Assembly: GCF_023101685.1 (NCBI RefSeq)
Contig: NZ_CP082164.1
Span: 1,488,001-1,552,000 of the forward strand
DNA: 64,000 nt
Direction: 5' to 3'
Source: Bradyrhizobium sp. 186
GTDB taxonomy: Bacteria > Pseudomonadota > Alphaproteobacteria > Rhizobiales > Xanthobacteraceae
Positions 54,273 to 63,307 of the stretch are shown here, piece by piece; the first letter of the stretch is position 1; each line of letters opens with the position of its first letter. The notes under the pieces are model-generated. The model was given only the letters and a program-made list of their open reading frames with translations, did no database searches and had not been told where the DNA came from. The position numbers were made by a program, and so were the translations under genes.

Positions 54273-55628
54273 TTACTTCGCCTTCAGAAAATCGGCGACT
54301 TCGAGCAACATGAACTCGTCGTCGTCGGCCTTGTTGGGATCGCGGCTGGACGAGAATGGCAGATTGTTGTCGTTGCCGACGATGATGTGGGTCTCGTCGA
54401 CGCGATCGACGTTCTCGATGGTGAAGAATGGGAAGGTGTAGACGCCGTCATTGAGCGGCTTCTTCGCCTTCTTGTCGGGGTCCTTGATCTTCAACAGGTC
54501 GATATAGCCGATCTTGCGCACGGGCTTGCCGACATTGGCGTCCGACAGCTCGATCTTGTAGACGCGCTTGAACTTGGCGATATCCGGGAAGCAGTTTTCG
54601 CCGCGCGTGCCCTGCGGGCAGGCTTTGTCGGGCGTGCCTTCGCCATTGTCGCGCTCGATGATGAGGCCGCTCGCCGGGTCGATCATGTTGAAGTCGCCGA
54701 TGGCGTTGCCGTTCTGCTCGAACACGTATTGCCAGTAGCGGCCGGTGAATTTTTCCGCGGCGACGTCGAATTCGAGGATGCGGGAGGCTTCCCTGCCGTC
54801 GACTTTCTCCCAGTCCTTCTTGTCGGCATCCCACAGCGGGCCCTCGAGCAGGCCGTAGAGGAATTTGCCGTCCTTCGAGGAGGCAAAGCCTTCATAACCC
54901 TTGGAGCGGCGGAGATTGACGTTGGTGTAGGTCGCACCCGGCGCGCCCGGCGTCGCCACCGCCCAGTGATCGGGCGAGCGCACCGGCTTGCCGTCGGCGA
55001 CCGTCTCGAACAGCCCAAGGATCTTGCCGGTCTTGTCGGCCTTCAGGATGTAGGGACCGAACTCGTCGCCGATCCAGAAGACGTCGCCGACGATCTGGAA
55101 ACCCTCGGTGTCGAAATCGGAGCCCGTGAGGTAACGCTTCTGCGTATCTTCATGGACGATGCGGAACGGCACCTTCTTGTCGGGATCGTGCAGGAAGACG
55201 GTCTCCTGACGCTCGATCTTGCCGCTCGCCCAATCCATCTTGTAGCGGTTGAGATACAGCATCGAGTCCGGCGAGTTGGCGCGCGCGCCCATGCCGTTGT
55301 CGGTGATGACCCAGAAGGTGCCGTCGCCCATCGACTTGATGCCGGAATGGCCCTGGAGTGGCTGGCCCTTGAACGGCAGCGATACGCCGGTCGGGCGTTC
55401 ATAGGATTTGCCCATCACGGTGCCGAGCGCGTCGACGCGCTTGCCTGTGGTGTATTTGCCCGAGGTCTTGAGATCGGCGGGCGCATCCGCCGGCGCGTCG
55501 ATGAAGGTGGCGGCCGGCATCACCACGTGGCCGGCGAGCTTCGCGGGGAATTCGCCTTCGTTCTGGGCGAGTGCCGTGCTCGCGGTGAGAAGGATCGTTG
55601 CGACGGAGGCAAGAAAGGTCGCGCGCAT
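54273..55628 (-). CDS. Exported phytase-like esterase domain protein
   Basis: The 451-residue protein has a Sec signal peptide (LASVATILLTASTALA) and the esterase-like activity of phytase family pattern (SGIKSMGDGTFWVITDNGMGARANSPDSML, DFDTEGFQIVGDVFWIGDEFGPYILK). The fold is a predicted beta-propeller. It probably acts in the periplasm on a phosphorylated or ester compound, but activity is untested. It is the next gene after the sugar ABC permeases on the same strand, about 80 bp away, so it could be the last member of that unit. Confidence 0.8.
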   Translation of the reverse strand: MRATFLASVATILLTASTALAQNEGEFPAKLAGHVVMPAATFIDAPADAPADLKTSGKYTTGKRVDALGTVMGKSYERPTGVSLPFKGQPLQGHSGIKSMGDGTFWVITDNGMGARANSPDSMLYLNRYKMDWASGKIERQETVFLHDPDKKVPFRIVHEDTQKRYLTGSDFDTEGFQIVGDVFWIGDEFGPYILKADKTGKILGLFETVADGKPVRSPDHWAVATPGAPGATYTNVNLRRSKGYEGFASSKDGKFLYGLLEGPLWDADKKDWEKVDGREASRILEFDVAAEKFTGRYWQYVFEQNGNAIGDFNMIDPASGLIIERDNGEGTPDKACPQGTRGENCFPDIAKFKRVYKIELSDANVGKPVRKIGYIDLLKIKDPDKKAKKPLNDGVYTFPFFTIENVDRVDETHIIVGNDNNLPFSSSRDPNKADDDEFMLLEVADFLKAK

Positions 55629-55711
55629 GGGCGTCTCCTGTTAACGGAGCCGTCTTATGCGGACCGCGTGTTGCAGTTTTGTGAAAGCGGGCCAATGGCC
55701 GCAGGCGCGGG

Positions 55712-56608
55712 TTACTCCTTTACCGCGCCGGTGAGGGAGGACACGTAGTAATCCACGAACAGCGAATAGAAAATCGCGACCGGCAGCGAGCCGAGCAGCG
55801 AGCCGGCCATCAGCGCGCCCCATTGGTAGACGTCGCCGGTGACGAGCTCGGTCAGGATCGCGACCGGCACGGTCTTGTTGGCGCCGCTCTGGATGAAGGC
55901 GAGCGCGTAGATGAACTCGTTCCATGACAGCGTGAAGGAAAAGATGCCGGCCGAGATCAGCCCAGGCACCGCGAGCGGCAGCGTGATCCGCCGCAGGATC
56001 TGGAGCCGCGTCGCGCCGTCGACCAGCGCGCATTCCTCGAGCTCGTAGGGGATCGACTTGAAATAGCCGATCAGCAGCCAGGTGCAGAACGGCACCAGGA
56101 AGGTCGGATAGACCAGGATCAGCGCAAGCGGGCTGTCGAACAGGCCGAACTGCACCACCACGGTGGCGAGCGGGATGAACAGGATCGACGGCGGCACCAG
56201 ATAAGCAAGGTAGATGCCCAGCCCGACATAAGGGCTGCCGCGGAAGCGCAGCCGCTCGATGGCGTAGGCAGCTAGCGTGCTGGCGATCAGCGAGAGCGTG
56301 GTCGAGCCGATCGCGACGAACATCGTCGTCTTCAGCCAGCGCGGATAGGCGGTGTCGAACAAGAGATGCTTGATATGGGCGAGCGTCGGCGAGGTGATCC
56401 AGAAAGGGTTGTGCTCCTTGAAGTTCATCAGCTCCGCGTTCGGCTTGAACGAGGTGATCGCCATCCAGTAGAACGGAAACAGCAGGATCAGCACGAAACA
56501 GCCGAGCGGCAGGTAGATCATCATCAGCCGCCGCAGCCCGGAATCCCAGGCCATGGTGTCCGGTGGCGTGTTGGCGACGGCGGCCGGTTGCGCGGCGGTG
56601 TCAGTCAT
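55712..56608 (-). CDS. Carbohydrate ABC transporter permease (MalG-type)
   Basis: The 298-residue membrane protein has about six helices and the EAA-loop LEECALVDGATRLQILRRITLPLAVPGL (near 195), typical of MalG/UgpE permeases. It overlaps the previous permease by eight bases. It belongs to a binding protein-permease-permease operon that lacks its own ATPase, the same layout as at 30197-33401. Confidence 0.9.
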   Translation of the reverse strand: MTDTAAQPAAVANTPPDTMAWDSGLRRLMMIYLPLGCFVLILLFPFYWMAITSFKPNAELMNFKEHNPFWITSPTLAHIKHLLFDTAYPRWLKTTMFVAIGSTTLSLIASTLAAYAIERLRFRGSPYVGLGIYLAYLVPPSILFIPLATVVVQFGLFDSPLALILVYPTFLVPFCTWLLIGYFKSIPYELEECALVDGATRLQILRRITLPLAVPGLISAGIFSFTLSWNEFIYALAFIQSGANKTVPVAILTELVTGDVYQWGALMAGSLLGSLPVAIFYSLFVDYYVSSLTGAVKE

Positions 56609-57557
56609 TGCTCTCTCCCTGCTGCCATTTGCGGCGCGCCAGGCCGAAATAGGAGAACAGCGTCGCGAACACCAGGAACGGGATCATCGACACCGCGATC
56701 GCGGCGCCTTCGCCGAGCTCGCCACCGGCGATGCCGCGCTGGAACGCAAGCGTCGCCAGCAGGTGCGTGGAGTTCACCGGACCGCCGCGGGTGATGGCGT
56801 AGACGAGCTGGAAGTCGGTGAAGGTGAAGATGATAGAGAAGGTCATGACGATGGCGAGGATCGGCATCATCATCGGGAAGGTGATGTAGCGGAAGCGCTG
56901 CCAGGCGCTGGCGCCGTCGAGCATCGCGGCCTCGTAGAGCGAGGGCGAGATGGTCTGAAGGCCCGCGAGCAGCGAAATCGCGACGAAGGGAATGCCGCGC
57001 CAGATGTTGGCGGCGATCAGCGAGAAGCGCGCAGGCCAGGCCGAGCCGAGGAAATCGATGTTGCTCGTCCGCCAGTGCAGCACGTCGACCAGCAGGTAGG
57101 AGATGATCGAGAATTGCGGATCGTAGATCCACCAGAACGCCAGCGCCGAGAGCACCGTCGGCACGATCCAGGGCAGCAGCACGATGGCGCGGAGCAGGCT
57201 CTTGAACGGAAAATGGTTGTTGAGCAACAGCGCGAGCCAGAAGCCGAGCGCAAACTTTCCGAAGGTCGCGACGGCGGTATAGAACACGCTGTAGAACACC
57301 GCGCCCCACCACAGCGGATCAGTGAGCAGGTATTGGAAGTTCTCGAGCCCGACGAAAACGCCGCGCCGGCCGATCGTGGTGTCGGTGAAGGCGAGCCAGA
57401 TACCGAGGCCAAGCGGATAGGTCAGGAACACCGCGAGCAGCCCGATCGCGGGCGCGAGGCACATTACGATCAGGAACGGCTTGTAGTCGAACAGCCGCAC
57501 CAGCCACGACGGCTGCCGCTGCGCCAGGGCGGCGGAGGAGAGTGTGGTTACGGACAT
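56601..57557 (-). CDS. Sugar ABC transporter permease (MalF-type)
   Basis: A 318-residue protein with about six helices (first near 30-55) and the EAA-loop YEAAMLDGASAWQRFRYITFPMMMPIL (near 215). The N-terminus has a cytoplasmic segment before the first helix. It follows the binding-protein gene after about 85 bp that contain a palindromic element, and overlaps the next permease gene by eight bases. Substrate unknown. Confidence 0.9.
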   Translation of the reverse strand: MSVTTLSSAALAQRQPSWLVRLFDYKPFLIVMCLAPAIGLLAVFLTYPLGLGIWLAFTDTTIGRRGVFVGLENFQYLLTDPLWWGAVFYSVFYTAVATFGKFALGFWLALLLNNHFPFKSLLRAIVLLPWIVPTVLSALAFWWIYDPQFSIISYLLVDVLHWRTSNIDFLGSAWPARFSLIAANIWRGIPFVAISLLAGLQTISPSLYEAAMLDGASAWQRFRYITFPMMMPILAIVMTFSIIFTFTDFQLVYAITRGGPVNSTHLLATLAFQRGIAGGELGEGAAIAVSMIPFLVFATLFSYFGLARRKWQQGESND

Positions 57558-57581
57558 CGTGCTCTTGTCCCGTTTGCTGCG

Positions 57582-57621
57582 GTCATTCCGGGTTCGATGT
57601 TTCGCATCGTCCCGGAATGAC
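57582..57621. repeat. Palindromic element between binding-protein and permease genes
   Basis: GTCATTCCGGG (57582-57592) and CCCGGAATGAC (57611-57621) are perfect inverted repeats. The 18-base spacer contains a further small hairpin (CGATG ... CATCG). It lies within the sugar ABC operon, directly after the binding-protein gene, where such elements can stabilise the upstream message and lower permease expression. Confidence 0.85.
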
Positions 57622-57641
57622 GAAGAGCGGCTAGCGTTCTC

Positions 57642-58979
57642 TCATCGACGGAAATACCGCTTGCACCGCCGCTCGGCTTCGGCGGCCGCCTGCTCCGGCG
57701 TGGCAGCACCGGTGGCAACCGAGGCGCACATCTGGACCAGCACGTAATCCGAGCTGACAGCGCCGGTTGCCGACGAGATCGGGCCCTTGTAGCCGTCGTA
57801 GTAGGTGCTGTTCATGGTGTTCCTGAAGATCTTGACCTTGGGATCCTCGCCCCAGACCTTGGCTTCGGCATAGGCGGCCAGCGGCTGGGCCCAGTAGCCT
57901 GAGTTGGCGTTGAGCCACGGCTCGTACTGGTCCTTTTCCAGCATGTATTGCAGGAACGCCTTTGCGGCGTTGGGATACTGGCTGTGCTTGAAGACCATCG
58001 CGTTCAGCGTCAGGCCCGCCATGGGTGAAATCTTCGCCACGCCCTTCGGCAGCAGCTGATGCTCGCTGTCCTCCGCGATAGCGCGGGTCGCCGGATCGTT
58101 CTTCAGCGAGAAGTACAACGAGACGCCGTTGGCGGTCAGCGAGATTTCCTGTGAGGAGTAGGCGCGGTTGTTGCTGACGTCGTTCCATGACGCGGTGCCG
58201 GCGATGAAGGTAGGGTACAGTTCCTTGACCCAGTTCAGCGCGGCGATCGTCTCCTTGCTGTTGATGACGACGTTGCCCTCCTCGTCGAGCAGGGCCGCAT
58301 TGTGCGACCACAGCGCCCAATTGGCGAAGCCGTTGCCGTCGCCCTTGGCATTGCCGAGCGCGAAGCCGGCCGGCTTGCCCGCCTTGTGCAGCTTGCGGCA
58401 CAGGTCGAGAACTCCGGCATGATCTTCCGGAACCTTGTCGAAGCCGACCGATTGCAGGATCGACTTGCGGTAGATCAGCGGACCGGAGGTGGCGCCGAAC
58501 GGCAGTCCGATCCAGCTGTCGCTCTTGCTCTTCCTGCCGTACTTCTGCGCCAGCGCCAGCCATCCGCCATAGCGCTTGCCGAGATAGTCGGCGACGTCGG
58601 TCAGCTCGATCAGCTTGTCGACATAGATGTGAGGCGCGTCGGAGAAGCCGATGATGATGTCGGGGCCGGCGCCGGAATTGGAGGTCACCGCGGTCTGCTG
58701 GTTGATGTCTTCCCAGCCGACGAAATCGACCTTGACCTCGACCCCGGTCTCCTTGGTGAATCTCGCCGCATTGGCGCGGAATACGTCCTCGTCGGCCTGG
58801 ACGAAGCGCACCGGCCGCAGCATGCGCAGGGTTGCGCCCTTCTCGATCGGCAGGTTCGGCGCTGCCGCGTCTGCGGCCTTGATCTGTGACGGTGTTTGCG
58901 CTGCAGCACCGGTTGCGGCGAGCGTCGCGGCGGACAGGCCAAGTGCCAAGGCGTCACGACGCGTGAGGTCGTTCCTCAT
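57642..58979 (-). CDS. ABC transporter extracellular substrate-binding protein (sugar type)
   Basis: The 445-residue protein starts with a twin-arginine-like signal (LTRRDALALGLSAATLAATGAAA) and the family 1 binding-protein pattern (LRPVRFVQADEDVFRANAARFTKETGVEVKVDFVGWEDIN). It should bind a sugar or polyol in the periplasm. GGAGG lies about five bases before the ATG at 58979. It is the first gene of the operon and its transporter has no ATPase nearby. Confidence 0.9.
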   Translation of the reverse strand: MRNDLTRRDALALGLSAATLAATGAAAQTPSQIKAADAAAPNLPIEKGATLRMLRPVRFVQADEDVFRANAARFTKETGVEVKVDFVGWEDINQQTAVTSNSGAGPDIIIGFSDAPHIYVDKLIELTDVADYLGKRYGGWLALAQKYGRKSKSDSWIGLPFGATSGPLIYRKSILQSVGFDKVPEDHAGVLDLCRKLHKAGKPAGFALGNAKGDGNGFANWALWSHNAALLDEEGNVVINSKETIAALNWVKELYPTFIAGTASWNDVSNNRAYSSQEISLTANGVSLYFSLKNDPATRAIAEDSEHQLLPKGVAKISPMAGLTLNAMVFKHSQYPNAAKAFLQYMLEKDQYEPWLNANSGYWAQPLAAYAEAKVWGEDPKVKIFRNTMNSTYYDGYKGPISSATGAVSSDYVLVQMCASVATGAATPEQAAAEAERRCKRYFRR

Positions 58980-59060
58980 CAGTTCCTCCCTGTTGTTTCC
59001 CTTCCCGGCGTTGATCGCCGGTGAAGGGTCTTTTGGTTCCGGCGCGTTTTGCGCCGCCGC

Positions 59061-60104
59061 CTAGCTGTTGGGACCGCGGTCCATGCTGACGGGCTGCCAG
59101 CGGCGGAGCGCGGTGCTTTGCAGCACCGACGGGTTGACGCAGCTTACCGGCCACATGCCCTGAAGCACCAGTGACAATTCGTAGCCCACGCGGCGCTTGC
59201 GCGCTTCGTCGAACCGTGCCGAGGCCGAAGCGACATGGGCGGTCAGGGTGACATTCTCCATGCCGAGCAGGGGATTGTTGTGCGACGGCGGCTCCTTCTC
59301 CAGCACGTCGAGCGCCGCGTGCGCGATCCAGCCCTCCTGAAGCGCCTTGATCAGGCTCTCCTCGTCCACCGTGGCGCCGCGGCCCGTATTGATGAACACC
59401 GAGCCCTTCTTCATCTGCCGAAAATGCTTCTCGGTCAGCATGTGATGCACCTCGGGCCGGGCAGGGGCATGCATCGAGACGAAGTCGGATTGCGACAGCA
59501 CCTCGTTCAGCGTCGCCGGGATGACGCCGTGGTCGTACATCAGCGTCTCCTGGATGAAGGGATCGTAGGCCATCATGCGCAGGCCGAAGGGCGCGGCACG
59601 TTTCGCCACCGCACGCGCGACGCGGCCGAACGAGATGAAGCCGAGCGTCTGGCCCATCAGCCGCGGAACCTTCAACAGTGCCGGCCGGCCCTCCGCCCAG
59701 CGGCCGCTGCGTGCCATGCGATCCTGTTCGACCAGGCGGCGGAAGCCTGCGAGCAGCAGCATCATGGCGTGGTCGGCGACCTCCTCGATGAACGTGTCGG
59801 GGATGTTGGTGACGGGAATGCCGCGCGCGGTGGCGGCCTTGACGTCGACGCTGTCGACGCCGACCGAGCCGAGCGTGATCACCTTGCAGTTGTCCAGCGC
59901 GTCGATGATGGCCTTGGTGATCGGGATGCCCTTGGCATAGATGGCGTCGGCGGTTTTCGCAGCGGCGATGAACTCGGCCTCGTTGGCGGACGCCTCGATG
60001 ATCTCGGCATCGATCGGATCGAGCGCCTCGCGCTCATAGGAATAGTCGCTGCCCGCGACCGTGAAGCTCGCGCCCTTCGGCGTCACCACCCTGTATTTCG
60101 GCAT
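59061..60104 (-). CDS. D-2-hydroxyacid dehydrogenase (C-terminal-binding type)
   Basis: The 347-residue NAD-dependent enzyme has catalytic Arg in NTGRGATVDE, the Glu in DVLEKEPP and His in TAHVASASA, and a Rossmann segment (GQTLGFISFGRVARAVAKRA) in which the usual GxGxxG is altered to GFISFG. It reduces or oxidises 2-oxo or 2-hydroxy acids. Start at 60104 fits GGGAG six bases upstream. A longer in-frame extension has no family character. It lies upstream of the sugar ABC genes on the same strand and may act on the imported compound. Confidence 0.88.
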   Translation of the reverse strand: MPKYRVVTPKGASFTVAGSDYSYEREALDPIDAEIIEASANEAEFIAAAKTADAIYAKGIPITKAIIDALDNCKVITLGSVGVDSVDVKAATARGIPVTNIPDTFIEEVADHAMMLLLAGFRRLVEQDRMARSGRWAEGRPALLKVPRLMGQTLGFISFGRVARAVAKRAAPFGLRMMAYDPFIQETLMYDHGVIPATLNEVLSQSDFVSMHAPARPEVHHMLTEKHFRQMKKGSVFINTGRGATVDEESLIKALQEGWIAHAALDVLEKEPPSHNNPLLGMENVTLTAHVASASARFDEARKRRVGYELSLVLQGMWPVSCVNPSVLQSTALRRWQPVSMDRGPNS

Positions 60105-60363
60105 GTCCTGCTCCCGATTTGGTTTGTCGGTTCTTGTTGCGACCCGCACCTGTGGCGGGCCTTTGCGTCTTTTACGCGAAATCCATGCGGTCGCGTACAA
60201 TTAGCGGTTGTCGGATATGATGGTTATTGCCGGTTTTCTGCCGCCGCTCCGCCCTTCTACGGAGCCGTCGTAACAGGTTGCTAAGGGCTGCCACACTAAA
60301 GGTTGATTTAATTTTGATCGATTCTCTCGCGCGTCCGTATCCCTTTGTTGCCGGAGCCATCCC

Positions 60364-62049
60364 GTGAAATTGAGCAATATGAAGATCGCCCCCAAGCTCG
60401 GCATTCTTGTTGGCGTGACCTTGTTTGGCCTGTGCATTTCCGGGGTTCTTGCCGGCTACCTGATGAAGCGCGAGATGGTGAATGCGCGCATCGATCAGAC
60501 CAAGGCGATCGTCGAACTGGCGCGCAACTACGCGGCCACCTTGATGAAGCGGGTCAGCGCCGGCGAGATGACGAAGGATGCCGCGCTCGGGGAACTCCGC
60601 CGGTACGGCAACGCGATGACGTATGACAAGAACTCCGGCTATCTCTTCGGCACCACCTATGACGGCATCACGCAGCTTGCGCCCGATCCGAAGCAGGTCG
60701 GCCAGAACCGCATGGAGGTGGAGACGAACGGGCGGAGACTGTCCCGCGAGATCATGGACGGGGTCAAGGCCAACGGCGACATCCTGCTCTTCTATGAATA
60801 TATGAAGCCCGGCCAGGAGAAGCCGATCCGCAAGCTCGGCTACGCAGTCGCGGTCCCCGGCTTCGACATGTATCTCGGCACCGGCGCCTATCTCGACGAT
60901 ATCGACGCCAAGATGGGCCCGGTCTACTGGCTGCTCGGCCTCGCGATGCTCGGCATCGTCGTCGTTGCCGGCAGTGTCGCCTGGCTGCTCGGCCGCAGCA
61001 TCAGCCGCCCGCTGGCGCTGCTCGGCACCCGCATGAAGGATCTCGCCGACGGCAAGCTCGAGGGCGACATTCCCGGCGTCGGACGCGGCGACGAGGTCGG
61101 CGCGATGGCTGCCACGGTCCAGATCTTCAAGGACAACGCGGTCCGCATTCGCGGTATCGAGAACACCGAAGCGGAGGCCAAGGAGCGCGCCGCGGCGGAA
61201 CGTCGCAGCGCGATGGAAGGTATCGCCAGTGACTTCGAACGCAGCGTCAACGGCATCGTGCGCTCGGTCTCCTCGGCCGCAGCCGGCATGCAGACCACGG
61301 CGCAGTCGATGACCGCGACCGCCAGCGACGCCTCTTCGCGGGCGGCGACCGTCGGCGCGGCCTCGCAGAGGGCGTCGGGTAATGTCGGGACGGTCGCAGC
61401 CGCCGCCGAGGAGCTGTCGAGCTCGGTTGCGGAAATCTCCCGCCAGGTGACGCGCTCGACTGAAGTGGCGAGCCGCGCGGTCAACGATGCCGAGCGCACC
61501 AACGCCACGGTGCAGGAGCTCTCCACCGGCGCCGAGAAGATCGGCGAAGTGGTCAAGCTGATCCATTCGATCGCGGCGCAGACCAATTTGCTCGCGCTCA
61601 ACGCCACCATCGAGGCGGCGCGTGCCGGTGAATCCGGCCGCGGCTTCGCCGTCGTCGCCTCCGAGGTCAAGGCGCTCGCCAACCAGACCGCAAAGGCGAC
61701 CGAGGAAATCTCCGCGCAGGTCGCGGCGATGCAGACCTCGACCAGCGATGCGGTCGCGGCGATTGGCGGCATCACCCAGACCATTGCCGAGATGAGCGAG
61801 ATCACCGCCGGCATTTCCTCGTCCATCGAACAGCAGGGCGAGGCGACCCGCGAGATCGCCCGCAACATCCAGTCGGTGGCGGCCGGCTCGAACGAGATCA
61901 ACACCCATATCGGCAGCGTCGCCTCGGCCGCGGAGGCCACGGGAACGGCGGCGACCGACGTGCTCTCCAACGCCCGCGAGCTGGACAACCAGTCCGGTGC
62001 GCTGCGTAGCGCGGTCGACGGCTTCCTCGCCAAGGTGCGCGCGGCTTAA
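60364..62049 (+). CDS. Methyl-accepting chemotaxis protein (single Cache sensor)
   Basis: The 561-residue receptor has an N-terminal membrane helix (about 12-32), a periplasmic Cache-type ligand domain (about 35-180; [18 protein letters not shown] and [22 protein letters not shown]), a second helix (about 190-212), a HAMP domain and a cytoplasmic MCP signalling domain. The CheA/CheW contact tip is intact ([34 protein letters not shown]). It senses an unknown small molecule. The start codon is GTG at 60364. An ATG at 60379 is an alternative. No che genes are adjacent. Confidence 0.93.
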   Translation: MKLSNMKIAPKLGILVGVTLFGLCISGVLAGYLMKREMVNARIDQTKAIVELARNYAATLMKRVSAGEMTKDAALGELRRYGNAMTYDKNSGYLFGTTYDGITQLAPDPKQVGQNRMEVETNGRRLSREIMDGVKANGDILLFYEYMKPGQEKPIRKLGYAVAVPGFDMYLGTGAYLDDIDAKMGPVYWLLGLAMLGIVVVAGSVAWLLGRSISRPLALLGTRMKDLADGKLEGDIPGVGRGDEVGAMAATVQIFKDNAVRIRGIENTEAEAKERAAAERRSAMEGIASDFERSVNGIVRSVSSAAAGMQTTAQSMTATASDASSRAATVGAASQRASGNVGTVAAAAEELSSSVAEISRQVTRSTEVASRAVNDAERTNATVQELSTGAEKIGEVVKLIHSIAAQTNLLALNATIEAARAGESGRGFAVVASEVKALANQTAKATEEISAQVAAMQTSTSDAVAAIGGITQTIAEMSEITAGISSSIEQQGEATREIARNIQSVAAGSNEINTHIGSVASAAEATGTAATDVLSNARELDNQSGALRSAVDGFLAKVRAA

Positions 62050-62083
62050 GTCGCTGCACCAAGGCGTTGCCATCAAACACGAT

Positions 62084-62213
62084 CGTCATGCCCGGGCTTG
62101 TCCCGGGCATCCACGTTCTTGGTGACCGCGTGCGAGGATACACGTGGATGGCCGGGACATAGGCGAGCGGAAGCGACGCCGTCCTTCGGACGGCTATGCC
62201 CGGCCATGACGGA
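62084..62213. repeat. Composite palindromic intergenic element
   Basis: ATGCCCGGG-CTTGT-CCCGGGCAT (62088-62110) is a perfect hairpin. ATCCACGT (about 62110) pairs with ACGTGGAT (about 62142), and CGTCC-TTC-GGACG (around 62180-62193) forms another hairpin. The ends (GTCATGCCCGG near 62086, CCGGCCATGAC near 62201) are inverted with one mismatch. I recognise the CGTCATGCCCGGGCTTGTCCCGGGCAT type as a frequent Bradyrhizobium repeat. It separates convergent genes. Confidence 0.85.
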
Positions 62214-62233
62214 GAATGTGACGGGCTGTCAGC

Positions 62234-63211
62234 TTACTGCTTCTCGATCTTCGCGTTCGTGATCAGCTTCTCCCACAGCACGAGCTGCTCGTTGACGAAA
62301 GTGCCGAGCTGTTCCGGCGTGCCGGAGAAGGCGTCCATGCCGAGCGTCGCGAGCTGGGCCTTGATCTCCGGCTTCTCGACGATCTTCCTGATCTCGGCGT
62401 TGAGCCGCGTCACGATCTCCTTCGGCATTCCGGCCGGACCGAAATAGCCCTGCCACGACGAGATGTCGAAGTCCGGCACGCCGGCCTCCTGCATCGAGGG
62501 GAGGTTCGGCACCAGTGGCGAGCGGTCCTTGGTGGTGACGGCGAGTGCCCGCAGCGCATTGCCGTTGACGTGCGGCAGGCCGGTCAGGATGTCGACGAAC
62601 ATCATCGAGACGCGGCCGCCCATGACGTCGTTGAGCGCCGGCGGCGAGCTCTTGTAAGGCACGTGCAGGAGGTCGAGCCCGGCATTGTGCGCAAAGGTCG
62701 CCCCCGACACGATCGCCGAGGACGAGCCCGAGGCGTAGCTCAGCTTGCCCGGATTGGCCTTGCCATAGGCGACGAGCTCGCCGACGGTCTTGGCCGGCAC
62801 GTCGGGATGAACGACCAGCATGAAGGGCAAATCGCCGGTGCGCGCGATCGGGGTGAAGTCCTTGACGGGATCGTAGGTCAGACTCTTGAGCAGATAGGGA
62901 TTGGCCGAATGCGTCGTGTTGGTCGTCACCAGCAGCGTGTAGCCGTCCGGTGCGGCGCGCGCGACATAGGTCGCGGCGATCATGCCGTTGGCGCCCGCCT
63001 TGTTCTCGATGATGATGCCGACGCCGAGCGCCTGCGCGAGGTGGTGGGAGATCAGCCGTGTCGTGGTGTCGGTGCCGCTACCGGCTGCGAAGGGCAAGAC
63101 CAGCGTGATGTTGCGGCTGGGATAATTGTCGGCCCGCGCGGCGGACGCGGCGGCAAGACACAGCACGGCTGCGCCGGCGGTGCGGAGGCTTCGAATCAGC
63201 GCTGAAAGCAT
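62234..63211 (-). CDS. Tripartite tricarboxylate transporter substrate-binding protein (Bug/TctC)
   Basis: The 325-residue protein has a signal peptide (LRTAGAAVLCLAAASAARA) and the Bug-family pattern: YPSRNITLVLPFAAGSGTDTTTRLI, IIIENKAGANGMIAATYVARAAPDGYTLL, and LPSMQEAGVPDFDISSWQGYFGPAGMPKEIV. It captures an organic acid in the periplasm. The usual TctA/TctB membrane genes are not seen. ATG 63211 is chosen because the signal peptide starts there. The upstream frame is charged and unsuited. Confidence 0.92.
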   Translation of the reverse strand: MLSALIRSLRTAGAAVLCLAAASAARADNYPSRNITLVLPFAAGSGTDTTTRLISHHLAQALGVGIIIENKAGANGMIAATYVARAAPDGYTLLVTTNTTHSANPYLLKSLTYDPVKDFTPIARTGDLPFMLVVHPDVPAKTVGELVAYGKANPGKLSYASGSSSAIVSGATFAHNAGLDLLHVPYKSSPPALNDVMGGRVSMMFVDILTGLPHVNGNALRALAVTTKDRSPLVPNLPSMQEAGVPDFDISSWQGYFGPAGMPKEIVTRLNAEIRKIVEKPEIKAQLATLGMDAFSGTPEQLGTFVNEQLVLWEKLITNAKIEKQ

Positions 63212-63307
63212 GTTTGGTCGTTCCCTCTTTTTCGTTGGCGGGGAACCTAGCCGGTCCAAATCGAAACCGGAAGATGGCAGACGAGCGCACGCGTCCGCAG
63301 CGCGGAA

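Noticed and set aside
60172..62076. A very long open frame (about 630 codons) antisense to the chemoreceptor gene
   Set aside because: It is Gly/Arg/Asp/His-rich without any domain pattern and mirrors the GC-ending codons of the receptor. Long antisense frames are expected in GC-rich DNA.
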